NCBI GenBank assembly: GCA_036320915.1
Contig: JAXBDG010000004.1
Span: 496,001 to 560,000 of the forward strand
DNA length: 64,000 nt
From: Linnemannia elongata
Taxonomy: Eukaryota > Mortierellomycota > Mortierellomycetes > Mortierellales > Mortierellaceae
Direction of reading: 5' to 3'
Shown: one piece after another, positions 32,757 through 44,829 of the stretch
Position numbering within the stretch: position 1 is the stretch's first letter
Layout of the letters: each line of letters starts with the position of its first letter
Made by a program: the position numbers and the translations under genes
The notes under the pieces: generated by a model
Seen by the model: the letters and a program-made list of their open reading frames with translations, nothing else
Database searches by the model: none
Told to the model about the DNA's origin: nothing

Positions 32757-33943
32757 TTAGATATACATGCTTTTTTTTTGTTTGTAAGAAATTTATTGCG
32801 TCGTGGAAGTGCGTGCAGTAAACTAATACTCCTCGCCTACAGGAGTCACCACCATTCAAAAGATATAAAAATAAATACTTTCTAAAAAAGTACAAAGGTT
32901 ACATCTAAACTGGGAAAAAACAGTTAACAGAGAAAAACAGGAAAGACCAGGCAAAATTAAGTACAGAAAGTTAAGAAATAAAATACAAGTTAGGTGGGGA
33001 AGTTGTTGTTGACAGGGGGGTGGTCGACTGGGGGTGGAGGTTCGCGCTCCTCGTTCTGGCGCTTCTTCTCAGCCAACTGAGCGCGAATTTGGGTGATGGC
33101 CAAATCCACCGCGGCAAGGACCATGCGAGGTTCGAAGGCTTGATCCTCGCGGACAAAGGCATGGTGGTACCTCCAGACGGCGGCAAGGATGGTGCCGATC
33201 AAGATGAAGATGGGGATGTCATAAAGGGGCTTGACAGGGTCCGGGTCGGGGAAGAAGAGGCTGCAGATGAAGTCCGCGGTCCAGGCTCGTTCCTCCACAT
33301 ACTTCGACAGTGCGCCTTGCCACACTTCCAGCTTTTTGGGGCAGCTGAAAAGGAGGTGTTGGCTTGTCTCTAGACTCGTTCCACAGACACGGCAAAGGGG
33401 TTCGACCATATCAGGAATGATGGAGTGAAGGTGAAGACCAGAGGGAAGTTTGTTGATCAAGAGCCGCCACCAGACATTGCGTGCGTTGTGCGGGATCTGG
33501 TTCTTCCAGAAGGATGACCAGAAGGGAGCAGTGAGTGGTGGGGGCGGTGCAACCATGGGTGGGTGATGTGGTGCTGGGGTTGGGGGGCGGTAGGACTTTG
33601 AGAACATCGCCTGTCGAAACGCACGGGTACTGGCTAGCTCGAAGGTGCCGTTCTCGGACTTGTTGATAGGGATCTCGTTTATCCGTTCCGCTAGATCATC
33701 TACCAGGTCAAGAGGTCCGTCATTATCCAAGGCTCGTCTCAGGGCGGGATGAGCCTTGAAGTGACCTGTCCTAGTGTTCTCCTCCAACCTTGAGTGGGAG
33801 CGGTGGCCGATGGATCGTTCGTTCGTTGGAATGAACTCCAGTCTGCCTTCTGTCTTGGCCTCATCCGTCCATACAGGTCTGAAGACTTGATCCATGCGCC
33901 AGTTGGGAGGATGAGGCTCGGGGACTTAGATATACATGCTTTT
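32757..33943 (-). mobile_element. 5'-truncated LINE insertion with 18-bp target duplication
   Basis: The 18-bp sequence TTAGATATACATGCTTTT occurs at 32757-32774 and 33926-33943. Between them (32775-33925, 1,151 bp) is a minus-strand LINE 3' end that finishes in a short A-rich tail (T-tract on the plus strand at 32775). Severe 5' truncation plus a long target duplication is the signature of target-primed reverse transcription. Confidence 0.9.
32990..33895 (-). pseudogene. C-terminal part of LINE ORF2
   Basis: 301 aa. Contains the reverse-transcriptase zinc-binding domain: FWKNQIPHNARNVWWRLLIN and the CCHC cluster CRVCGTSLETSQHLLFSC (C-x2-C-x8-H-x4-C). RT and endonuclease are absent because of 5' truncation. 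The frame is open, so the insertion is young but it cannot move by itself. Confidence 0.85.
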
Positions 33944-34464
33944 ATGCATGTTCCATAGTGTGGGTCACGTGAGCTCGGCTACTTTATCGTAGCCGAGGCG
34001 CAGCGATTACTCACTTCGGTGACGTAATTTAAGCGCCAAGTGTTCTGTGCACACGAAATCATTTCTCCAATAATTTCTTCCTCTCTCCTCTCGTCTTACT
34101 GTTCCATCTCACTCCTCCCCTTCCCCCACAACTTCATCACAGCTCCTTCTCCTGAAGAGCCATAGTCACTTGGACTGGATCAACGTCTCAGGGCTTAGGT
34201 AAGCCCCAGTCAGCCCCATAAAGGGTCCTAGACTTCATCCTTCCATCTTTTCACGATATAAGGCACACGCCGATTCGCATCCCCTGTTCTCCCGTTCTAC
34301 CTTTTTTTATTTCAAGTTCTCTCCTTCTTTATTCCAACGGTTTTTGTAATACACCTCATTTTCAGTTGTTTCACTCTCTTTCTCAATCCCGTTGTCTCTT
34401 TCAGTACCTAACCACTTATTCTGCAACTAATTATTTATATTTACTTCGTTTCTGTCACTGCGAC
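33944..34464. promoter_or_regulatory. Upstream region of the GIY-YIG-like gene
   Basis: No gene. Pyrimidine-rich leader sequence typical of fungal promoters; a GTAAGC donor-like site near 34199 may start a leader intron. Confidence 0.4.
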
Positions 34465-36136
34465 ATGAAAGCCAAGAAACATCAACGTCAAAGATCCGAA
34501 GGTATCAAAGCACCCATGGATAAAGCTGCTGGAGCTGCTTTTTTGGACGTAAGTACAGGACGGCGAGGCAGTGCGTTTTAGAGTTTTATTATTTTTAAAG
34601 TGACAGCCAATCAACACACCTCGTAACAGCCTTGTTTTCAAACGTTTTTCCTTCGCCCTCTTGCTCGCAAAGGCTCATGCTGTTGTGGTTCAAGAGTCAC
34701 CACCACCACAAGAGCCTTCAGGCAGTAATAACAACAACGAGTCGCCTGCGCCTGGGAGTGAACGATGGTATGAGCTCGGGTATCCGGGACTTGTCGTCAA
34801 TGGAGAGATTAATAGGAATGTAATTCGAAACTTCGATACATCACTATTGACGGCAAGAATTATCAATGGATTGGGAAGCGTTCCCAAGGCTCAAAGAGAA
34901 CCGAAAGCCTTCAGTGGCATATTTTGTTCCGAAAAGTATCTCAATGGTATCTGTTGCATCGCCGAAGTTTCCAGGAACCGCGACATCTGTGAGTTTCATC
35001 GCAAAGGCAAACTTCGCAAAGTGAGGTGTACCTCGTTCACTAAAGAAGGACTTCAATGCAAGGAAACGAGCAACAAAATGAAACCCTACTCCCAGCAAGA
35101 GGAGTGGGGTTACCTATGCAGGAAACACGGAAATAGCATGCTTCAACGTGGACACCTGTATCGTTCTGGCATGCCTGCCTCCTTACTGGCTCGAGTCGAA
35201 ATTAGCCCATTCATACTCTCGAAAGATCTGGAAGATCAGAAAGACCACAACGACCTCAGTTTCGAACTCTTTCAGAGAAAGGAGATTATTATCACGGCCG
35301 ATGAGTTCAATGGTAATTTTTCACTTGCGTGTACTGTATGTATAAGACGATGTACGCAATGTATCTGATTCAAGCATTGACCTGACCTTCATGTAGACTT
35401 GACCTGGTACCTTGACTCTTCAATTAAGAAGAGATTAAGAACTGTCATTTGTTCTTATTTTCAATTTCTCAGCTCCGGAGACCTTCAATGGCGAAAAGAC
35501 TTTGATTCATTTTCGAGAAAAGAAGACCAAGAGCTCTATGAAGAATGCCTCAAGAAAGGATATGTTTACATCATGGAGTGCAATGAACATGATATGGCTA
35601 ATGTGCGTTTGATTCAAGGTACCGTATCATCAATGCATTGAGTTTCTGAATACAGACACAGAGCGACTTATAAATGCAGTGTGTGGGTTCTAATATAATT
35701 ATTTACTCTGATTCCCAAAGACTTCGATTCAAGTGTTGGGTTCAAAATCGGCTATTCAGGAAATCTTACAGAACGCATCCTTGAGATTGGCAGGTGCCAT
35801 TGCAAGGTCGAATTGACGTCATTTAGGGCTTTCCCCGGTGAGGTCACGATCCAGAACCTCCTGAGGTCGACCGAGCATGATGTCAACCCTCTTGGTTTTG
35901 TATACTTGTTGGAGAAGATCATGCATGAAATCTTTGTAGCCCATCAGTATGACATCTCATGCAAACATGATAATTGGCGCGGTCGGACAACACACACAGA
36001 ATTTTTTTGGTTCAAGTCGGTTCCAGGAGATACTGCTCCTTACAAGAGAACTAAAGCTGAGCTCGGCGAGATGTTTGGAATCATAGTTACGCCATGGGTG
36101 AAAGTACTCAGGGATATGGAGAGCAAGTTTTATTGA
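34465..36136 (+). CDS. T5orf172/MUG113-like (GIY-YIG superfamily) protein, four exons
   Basis: Exons 34465-34548, 34673-35312, 35397-35618 and 35721-36136 splice in phase (introns GTAAGT..AAAG, GTAATT..GTAG, GTACCG..AAAG) to 453 aa. The middle has two cysteine clusters (about residues 110-190: FCSEKYLNGICCIAE, CTSFTKEGLQC, YLCRKHG). The C-terminal half has GYVYIMEC, then DSSVGFKIGYSGNLTERILEIG across the last splice site, matching the GIY-YIG fold of T5orf172 proteins, and HEIFVAHQYD with the conserved Glu. Fungal proteins of this type are common and mostly uncharacterised; nuclease activity is possible but not shown. Perfect phase of all junctions supports the model. Confidence 0.82.
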
Positions 36137-36479
36137 CGCCTAAGGAGTTTAAGGACTGTAGTCTGAGGCCTTTTCACCCGCTGCCGAGGAGTTGGTTGAC
36201 ACCATCCAAGTCTTGCTAGTCACGTACCTCGACATCGCCCGGATACAGAGCAAATGAAATAAATCACACAGAAGGTCCATTTAATGCAGCTCTGAAGTAT
36301 ATTCGTCAACCTTACCTGACAGTGGCGCGTTGGGACGAGAACTGTCTGAGAGATGACTGAGGAGTGGCGTTGTGGCTCGAGCAAGGACAGGAGTATGAAC
36401 TATGTCGGAGCAATATAGCGTGGAAGTTAGGGTTGCAAGAAAGAACAAATGTGCGGGACATGATTGACCGCGAGAAGCA

Positions 36480-36842
36480 GGTCTGCATTACCTGGCGGTG
36501 GTCGTTGACTATGACGTGGATCATGTTTTTTGCAGGCTCATCGCCAAAGACACGGTGCAGACCACGAGTTGCTTTGAGTTTCTTCTTGTCGTCCTTGGGT
36601 ATATTGTTGATGTAGATGGAGACCTCGTCGTCATCGTCGTCGCCATCAGGGATAGGAATCGAGACAGGCCGCAGAGTGAGATCCTCTGCCACTACATCCT
36701 TAAACCAAACCGGCTTGCTGCTCGAAGATCTTGGACCATAATTAGCTCCATAATCTCCGTCGACGGTGGAGTTAGCTTGAATGATTTCGAGATAGGATCG
36801 CCGTCCACGAGACATCTCAAAGTGGAGAGATAGTAGGAGCCT
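36480..36842 (-). pseudogene. Crinkler (CRN) N-terminal domain remnant
   Basis: Minus strand. One frame has TLRCLVDGDPISKSF, the start of a CRN ubiquitin-like header; the next frame continues with VVAEDLTLRPVSIPIPDGDDDDDE, KKLKATRGLHRVFGDEP and MIHVIV. The initiating Met and first residues are missing at the border of the segmental duplication, and the middle is frameshifted. A GTAATG donor-like site follows the HVIV motif. CRN proteins are intracellular effector-like or conflict-related proteins found in oomycetes and in Mortierellomycota and Glomeromycota. No C-terminal effector domain is evident. Confidence 0.7.
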
Positions 36843-38200
36843 CCATTCACCAAAGTGTAGAAATGCACCTTCAGGATTCGAAGCAAATGACATGTACAGT
36901 TGCTAGAGGCCTGCGTACTTTGGACAAACGATTTAGATGCCTTTTCGGAAAAAGAAGAAAAGAAACAAACCATGTGAAAGAGGAAGAACAAAGGGGGTAA
37001 AAAAAATATTACAGAAACTAAAGAAGAGAAAAAATTAATGCGAGGGGGTGAAGGGTGAGGGAGGGAAACCAAAGTTGGGCTGACCAAAGTATCCCGAGGG
37101 GAGGGGGGAACAAAAGGAACAGTTGAAAGAGAAGTAATGATGGTGACGGTGCCACCGCTTCCGTCAAAGGATATCATCGAAAAAACAACGTCCAACTCCA
37201 TCTCCATTTGCACCAATGTACAGAGGATGTCGCGAAGAAAATCAGAGCAAAACGAGAATGTAACGGAAGAAAACAAGTGCATAAGAGAATTAGAAACAGA
37301 GATAGAGCCAGCCAAAATGAAGTCGATATCTAACCTCCACCACATTTCGTTTCGTTTTGTCGCTCTTGCCATCACAGATCACATCCTAAAGAATCATTCC
37401 AGGAAGATACTAACAATGACCCAGACCCAGACGCTCAGGCGCCATGAGCCCAAGGCCTTCGAAATCAAACACGTAGAAGTTATACTTAATAAACCAAAAA
37501 GAACAAAGAAACGAAATACGAAGAGAGTAATGGAAGCCAGAGCGAACAAAGCAGTATCAGACACATAATTGAAACAGCTCATAGCACACACCGCACACCG
37601 CATTAAACGCAGAGAAAGACTTAGAGTTACTCGTGTTACAACCTAGGTATGACACGGCTAACATCATCGGTAGACAAAGGCGCTATGGTTAAATGATCCG
37701 CAGAGCAGCCCATATCCATAGAAAATGTAGGGGATAATAGAGAAAGCAGTATGGTGATGCAGAAATCGGGAGAAAATTTAAATGTATTTGTGATCTGTGC
37801 AAGGGTAAATGTGGAGGGAAGGAAGGGGAGAAGGAAGCACAACACAAAGAAGAAAAAAATCAAAGAAAATAAGAACCAGAAACCCAAAAAAAGAAAATAC
37901 AAATATCACATATATCACATTGGAAAAAATGAGACATTTTCGGAGAGTGATTCAGGTGCAATTCCTATAGTATATGTAGAATCTGATTAGGGACGGCTGA
38001 ACTCTCTTCGGGACAATTAAAATTCAATGGACGTCCAGAACGAATGAGGCGACGACAACGATGCCCATGCCAAAATCTCTATTTTCTTTCCCAGGACGAA
38101 TTGTGTTTTTGTTGACAAGAATTGAAAGAAGAGAAAAAAATAAAGTTCAGCATAGGTCGTATGGGCAGTATGACTGTTGCATATGGAAAGAAATCACAAT
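36843..38200. repeat. Segmental duplication, copy 2 (upstream region of gene A1)
   Basis: Partner of 22755-24131. Its left edge lies in the 5' part of a Crinkler remnant and its right edge lies about 200 bp before the start codon of A1. Confidence 0.8.
38157..38195 (+). promoter_or_regulatory. Conserved upstream motif of gene A1
   Basis: TATGGGC...GTTGCATATGGAAA, about 245 bp before the A1 start codon. The same arrangement lies 200-290 bp upstream of B1 and, more weakly, of B2-B4. Confidence 0.5.
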
Positions 38201-38405
38201 TTTTGAGTTTAGGTGGCTTGCAATTATTTCTCATACATTCCCTGTCGTCTTTTTCATTCCCGCTTTCTATTTATTCTTCTCACTCTAGCTTTCCTTCTCC
38301 ACCCCTCGACTTCTTCTTTTCCCTCGGTTCCTGCTTCCCCTTTCCTCCCTTCTTTATTCTCGTACTCTTCTTCGCTCTTCTCCTCTTTGTCTCTTAATAT
38401 CCATC

Positions 38406-40244
38406 ATGACCATCGTTGACCTTGACTGTATTGGCTCAAACCCTAATTCAACCATCCTCTACGGAATCGGAAACGCAGAGCATGCATCCGGAGGCGTCGT
38501 CACCATCGTTTATCGGTCCTATGGAAACCCCGCCAATGCCACCGATATCAAATGGGATAAGGTCCGTGACGATTACAGCCGCAATCTCGACTGGCCTGGC
38601 GCGCAACCCCATTTCAAGTATTCGCGGTTCGGCCAAGTTGATTGTGCAGTGAGCAGCAAGGGCGAGTTCACCGCCTTCTTTTATAACCCTGAGTTTGCGG
38701 TAACAGGGAGGGCGAAACCGGTGCCGATGGGTATCCAGTTTTATGAAGGCCTGCCTGGAGTGCTTAAGATCTATGGGTGGACGATGTATGGATGGACGAA
38801 TCAGAACCTTGTGCACCAGTCGTTTTATATCGAAAAGGACGGTGTGGAAACGGTCGTGCATGCTGTTATGGACGAGACTGCGTCAGTGATTCGGTTTGGA
38901 TTGGTCGACAAAATTACGGGCTATCTACAGTTAGCTGCCGTCTGGAAGTTGGTAAGAGTCAAGGATGAACAAACGTCAACTGGTCGCTTCATTGAATGTC
39001 GTTTAATATCATGTCTGATTATCTGTCTGCGTTATCTGCGCCCACCCCCCTTCTTCCCAAACAAAATAGGTCGATGGACAGTTCATGGTAGGTGAACTGA
39101 CAGACAAGATCCCCAAGCTCCCCTATCCAAAGTCAACAACGTTCGACGTATATTCCTCCAGGGCAACAACCGTCAACACCGACCAGAGACACATGGTCTA
39201 CCAGAACGGTAGTATCTACCTCTATTCAGACACCACAGGCCTGATCTCGTCGTTTCCGTTCTCAAGTCCTCTTGCTACTCCAAAACAGAAGGAATTTTTT
39301 CAAGCACGTCCTATCCCAGCATACAGGAGAAATATGTTCTTTCAAGGAATGAGACAAAACTCATCGTACCTCGGATACCTGACCGGGTTGAACAGCCGTA
39401 CCGATGAGGCAAGTGGTGTATAATGTCGAACTAATATATGAGCGATTTTTTGGGTTGTGAGGCAGGATACACATATACTAGCGACTGACATGTATCGGAC
39501 CCTTATTATTTCTTATTTTCTCCTTTCTGATAGTCGCCGATTCGCAATATGACAATGCAGCTCTCAACAATCAACGTCTCCTACGACCTAACAGCTCCTT
39601 CCACTACCAGAAGTACCACTCGAGACGCCATGATGAACATACGTGGAGTATACTATAACGTGGCTTACCTTCAGGCCATAGGGGGACATCTTCCAGACCA
39701 AGTGCCTTTTGCTGTCGGTCTTACAGAGTATGGGTACTATGGCATCACACTGGACGGGGCATATATGGGAAGCTTGGTCCCATTCGAGAACTCTATCTCG
39801 ACCATCGCAGGGGTAGAAGACCGGTACCTCCAAAGCCGAATCCGAAACTACCAAGGTCAAGTGGGGCCGATCTATAATTACCTCGACATGTTGCCCGGAA
39901 CAAGTATTTTTGGTGCCGTCTTGGGAGCCATATTTGGGCTAGTGATACTGTGGTACCTTATTAAGAAATTCGATAAATGGCTGGAAAATATTCGATTGGA
40001 TGACGAGAAGCGGTCGATGGATAAGGAAGCGTTTGAGTTGATTTCCAGGTTGCGGCATGTCAGTGAGCTCCCTAGCACCGATCCTTCTTCAGCTGTAACA
40101 GCGTTAGGCGGACCGAGAGCAGGAGGGCTTCCGTTTGAGCCGTCGTCTGCTAGTACGACTTCCCATGCTCTATTGGATGGACTCGGACTTATGAGACATC
40201 CTCGCCCTAATATTGTTGTTTCCATTGGTGATGATGAGGATTAG
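38406..40244 (+). CDS. Gene A1: single-pass membrane protein of the A/B family
   Basis: Exons 38406-38951, 39070-39417 and 39534-40244 join in phase 0 (GTAAGA..ATAG, GTATAA..ATAG) to 534 aa. The family is not recognised. The N-terminus MTIVDLDCIGSNPNSTILYGIG aligns with the B genes (DLVCV..DP..T.FYGLA). Exon 1 has C-x6-FTAFFYNP and GIQFY, then VHAVMDETASVIRFGLVD, like VHASISDTNNTI in B. Several N-x-T/S sites occur before one membrane segment (IFGAVLGAIFGLVILWYLI, about residue 415-435). A KKFDKW basic flank suggests a cytoplasmic C-tail of about 100 residues ending HPRPNIVVSIGDDED. No N-terminal signal peptide is evident, so the ectodomain may be translocated by the internal segment. Repeated Tyr-Gly/Phe-Gly motifs suggest a beta-propeller-like fold (inference). 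Confidence 0.8.
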
Positions 40245-41269
40245 TCAGTTCGTACTCTTGTAGCTGCAGATACGCTTACGACTGCAGTAATAGTTGTTTT
40301 TTTTTAATAATATTAATGAGAATAATTTCTCCTCCTTATTCAGCACTCGGATTATCCGCTCTTAGTGGTTGAGAATAGAAGGATGTGTGCGTCTAGGACG
40401 AAATAAAGAGTGTACGTCAGAGAGGCTACTTTTTGTCAGGTTGTTGTTTGACAGGGTTACAGTAGTGAGCAGGAAGTGAGAAGGGGGAGAAGGCGAATGA
40501 AACAAAATATTGCTCGGATTCAGGTACGATCGCACAGTCTCGTGTCCGCTTTGGTCATATATGATCTTATCAGTGATGCTACTCTCCTTTGATGGTATCA
40601 ATAAGACATGTCCAGGAATGGCATTTCATTTACCGAGCTGTCGATCTCTCGCCCTCTGAGACAATTTAACTGTCAATCATGCCACCAATTTCATCTAATC
40701 GACTTTGTCGCGCAACACCTCCAACCTGGTGAGGGTTGAATGCCTCTCGGAGCTTTACACACGGTTCCTGCTGAGTAAGACGGGGAGCCTACAGCAAAGA
40801 TATCATAGTGCATGTCTTGGCATCAGCCCACAGCGTCCATCATGCCTCCATGAGACTCTCTTTTGCATATTTTCAGGCGCCGCTTCCCTATCGATCTTCT
40901 TGTATGTGGTGTGGTTGTTTGTATTTTTCTCCTAGGAAGAAAGGACAAATACGCTCGCCGCATTTCCAAGAGCAAACAAAAAAACAACGATTTAGCCCGC
41001 GCCCTATTTTATGTTTGTCGTGGGCTGTTGTTACCGCCCCTTTTTTTTTAGAGTTTGAGAGGCTTTTAGTCTGAACCTGTTCTTTCCACGGCTTCCATTT
41101 CGCTTCCTTCTCTCTTAAACTCTCTTTTTGATTTCATTCTTTCCCCTTTTTTTTACTTATTCCTTGTTCTTCCTTCCTGCCTCTTCCCGCTCTCTCTCTC
41201 TCTCTTCTTCCGTCTTCACCCCCATTTCTTCTCCTTTTCCTCCTCATCGCATTCTCCTTCATCGCCATC
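40245..41269. other. Intergenic region A1-A2 with A2 leader
   Basis: No gene. The last 150 bp are pyrimidine-rich (CTCTCTCTCTC run at about 41195), a leader also seen before A1. Confidence 0.4.
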
Positions 41270-43157
41270 ATGGGTCTTGTCGAGCTCGACTGTATCGCCT
41301 CGAATCCTAACTCGACCATCCTTTACGGAATCGGAAACGCCGAGGATACATCTGGACACGTCGCCACCGTAATCTATCGATCCAACGAAAACCCCGCCAA
41401 TGCCACAGATATCAAATGGAAGTATCTGGATCGCTCCAGTAGCAATTTCGACACGCCTGGTGCGGAGCCTCATTTCAAGTATTCGCGGTTCGGCCACGTT
41501 GATTGTGCAGTGAGCAGCAAGGGCGAGTTTACCGCCTTCTTTTATAACCCTGAGTTTGCGGTGACGGAGACGGCGAGACCAGTGCCAATGGGTATTCAGT
41601 TTTATCAAGATTGGACTCAGCAGACGCTGCGGACGCTGCTTATCTATGGGTGGACGATGTATGGATGGACGAATCAGAACTTTGTGCACCAGTCGTTTTA
41701 TATTGAGATGGATGGAGTCGAGACGGTCGTGCATGCTGTTATGGATGAGACTGCGTCAGTGATTCGGTTTGGATTGGTCGACAAAATTACGGGCTATCTA
41801 CAGTTAGCTGCCGTCTGGAAGTTGGTAAGAGTCAAGGATGAACAAAAGTCAACTGGTCGCTTCATTGAATGTCGTTTAATATCATATCTAATTATCTGTC
41901 TGCGTTATCTGCGCCCACCCCCCTTCTTCCCAAACAAAATAGGTCGATGGACAGTTCATGGTAGGTGAACTGACAGACAAGATCCCCAAGCTCCCCTATC
42001 CAAAGTCAACAACGTTCGACGTATATTCCTCCAGGGCAACAACCGTCAACACCGACCAGAGACACATGGTCTACCAGAACGGTAGTATCTACCTCTATTC
42101 AGACACCACAGGCCTGATCTCGTCGTTTCCGTTCTCAAGTCCTCTTGCTACTCCAAAACAGAAGGACTTTTTCCAGGCAACTCCCATCCCAGCATACAGG
42201 AGAAATATGTTCTTTCAAGGAATGGGGCCAAACTCGTCGTACCTTGGATACCTGGCACGAGTGGACATCATTTCCGATAGTGAACTTAGTGTATGATTTC
42301 TTATTGTTATATGGACGGACTCTTCTGTTGGGTTCGCGGGTCAGGAGACTCATGCACTAGCGGCTAACAGTTGCTTCGGTCCTTTATCAATCTTTATTTC
42401 TCCTTTTTGATAGTCGCCGAGTGCCAACATGACAATGCAGCTCTCAACGATCGGCGTTTCCTACGACCTAACAGCTCCATCCACTACCAGAAGTACAAAT
42501 CGAGACGCCATGATGGACTTATATGGAGGATACGAGGACGTGGCTTACCTCCAGGTCATAGGAGGACAACTTCCAGGCCAAGTACCGTTTGCGGTCGGTC
42601 TTGCAGTGGACGGGTACTATGGAATCACAATGGATGGGACATCTATGGGAAGCTTGGTCCCATTAGGGAACTTTAGCTCCGCCATCGAAGGGGTAGAAGA
42701 CCGATATTTCCGAAGCCGATTCAGGAACCACAACCAGCAAGTTGTTCCTGGATACGAGAAGCGCAGCGCCTTGTCAGGAATAGAGATTTTTGGCCTCCTC
42801 ATGGGAGCCACCTTCGGGTTACCGATGCTGCGGTACCTTATGAAGAAGTTTGATAAATGGCTGGAGAAGATTCGATTGGATGATGAGAAGCGGGCGGCGG
42901 AGAGGGAGAGGGAGTCGTTTGAGTTGATTTCTAGGTTGAGGCATGTCAGTGGGGACCCTGGCACCGATCCTTCTTCAACAACAACAGCGGTAGGACGACG
43001 ACGAGGAGGAGGAGAAGGAGGAGCGGGAGGACTTCCGTTTGACTCCGCTTCGGCCAGCACCACCTCCCATACTCTACTGAATGACTTGGGGCTTACGAGA
43101 CACCCTCGACCTAATACTGCTATTATCATTGGAGATGATGAGGATGAGTCGGCTTAA
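41270..43157 (+). CDS. Gene A2: single-pass membrane protein, tandem paralogue of A1
   Basis: Exons 41270-41824, 41943-42290 and 42414-43157 (phase 0 junctions, same splice sites as A1) give 548 aa. It is very close to A1: exon 2 and intron 1 are nearly identical, while the start of exon 1, intron 2 and exon 3 have diverged more. Membrane segment GIEIFGLLMGATFGLPMLRYLM, followed by KKFDKWLEKIRLDDEKR and a cytoplasmic tail with RHPRPNTAIIIGDDEDES. A Gly/Arg-rich insert (RRRGGGEGGAGG) in the tail is absent from A1. The preserved frame and splice sites suggest both copies are functional. Confidence 0.8.
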
Positions 43158-43904
43158 GCTCAAGGTCGTGTAGGTGTACATACCCAACCGTAGTTTTTGA
43201 TACAACATTGGATAAAAATCGACTGACCATCATTCACAAAAGATATGTGGGCTATAACTCTAATTGTTCACAATTTCTTGACGTTTTTTTTTACCAATAC
43301 AAATCTATCAGCTAAAAAGCGTTTGATGGACCAAACAGAGATCGAAAATATGATGCGGGACATATCACTTCATTGAGACGACTTGTTTTATTAGAGGCGT
43401 AGCCATCAACCTCACTTTAAATATACTGCCAGAACACCGTCAGGTTGACCTAGCAGTCCGCTTTATTACGGTCCAATATTTCAGCAATGTGCTCTTTTAG
43501 CTTCCTTTAATCGGGTTTTCACGAGCTTCCTTAATACCCAACAGCCCAACTTTGTTCTCTAACTGAGCCCACATTCCAATCTCATCACTCTCTCCTTCTG
43601 CCTACTACCCGGGTTGCTTCGTTTAACAACTACAAAAGAATATTTCGTGAGCCCTCGGACTTGGAGAAAGGAAAGGGAGAGGGAGAGAAGGAGGTGGGGG
43701 ATAGGCAAGGAGGAATAGCTGACTTGTGGCAGCCAAGCGTTCATAGCGACCTCGCTTTTTTATCCTTCGATGTCGGCTCTTCCTATCATACTTGAGCAGA
43801 ATTCAATAAGCGTTGGATTGTTCACCCACAAATATGGAACAAGACCAGGGGTTTAGACCGTCGCGAGATAAGCTAGTTTTACCCTACTGATGATACGTTT
43901 CAAT
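43158..43904. other. Intergenic stretch
   Basis: No gene supported; ends at the dispersed repeat copy. Confidence 0.35.
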
Positions 43905-44415
43905 AACTTTGCTCAAGGATAAATAATTCGCAATAAACGTTCTTATACTTAGCCTTCTATGACCACGCCTCCACCCCTCTCTCTGCTTCGCCTTCCCTGA
44001 CCACACCTCCACCTCTATCTAGCTCACTACCCCTAGCAGCCTTGCCTTCTTCTGTACACTAAAATAAATACCCCTCTTCTCTTGTATAATAAAAGATCAA
44101 CTTTTTTTAGCCTCTTCCCTTGTCCATAAGCATCCTTATCTCCTGTAGTCATTCCCTTGCCTTTCTCTTGTCTACTGCTAGTCTATTTCCTTGACCACTC
44201 CTTCTTGTTCTATTCCTATTACAATAAACCATACCTTTCATTCTCTATCTTGCCCCTGCCTTGTCCAATCGTGACACAAACACTGTTGTTCATGACATCT
44301 CGCAAATTGAGATTGTCGTTCAGAGAGAATTGGCTATCCAATTAATTTCGTCCGCATGGTGCAACCTGATGAATCGACCGTTTTCTTTCTACCTTTTTCT
44401 CTCTAAGCCATCCTT
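43905..44415. repeat. Second copy of the dispersed LTR-like repeat
   Basis: Matches 21490-21990 in the same orientation with small indels, including shared AATAAA-like motifs and a closing block with CGTCCGCATGGTGCAACC. It is probably a retroelement long terminal repeat or its remnant. No internal coding part is adjacent. Confidence 0.6.
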
Positions 44416-44829
44416 CTCTCTTAGATCGTTCTCTTTATTCATTCATTCATTTATTTTTCACAGAGTAGTAAAACCAATTTTTTGAAAAAAAGAAAAAAAA
44501 GCTAATATTGATCTGTAACATTGTCGAGTGATTCTGTCTCCTCCAAATCCACAGCACTCTCCTGCTGTCGCCTATCTACATTCGAATTGAATCGAACTCG
44601 AATTATTCGATTCGATCAGGAGTCCTGATGAGGCAACGAAACCACAATGGAAAGCAAAGTAAAGAGCCGTGTCAATCGGACTCACCTGTCAGTGGCGTGC
44701 CAGAACGCGAATTATCAAAGAGAAAGCCGCGTTTGGCGTTGAGGCTCGAGCGAGGATAGGAGCATGAGCTATGATGGTTTGTGAGCTAAAGTTAGAACAA
44801 TGGACAGGTCCTTTCAAAATAGACGAAAC

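Noticed and set aside
36692..37375. 227-aa minus-strand ORF spanning the duplication and the Crinkler header
   Set aside because: Only its last ~30 residues match a Crinkler header; the rest is low-complexity sequence also present at 22,735-23,256 because of the duplication. No domain or start context supports a real gene.
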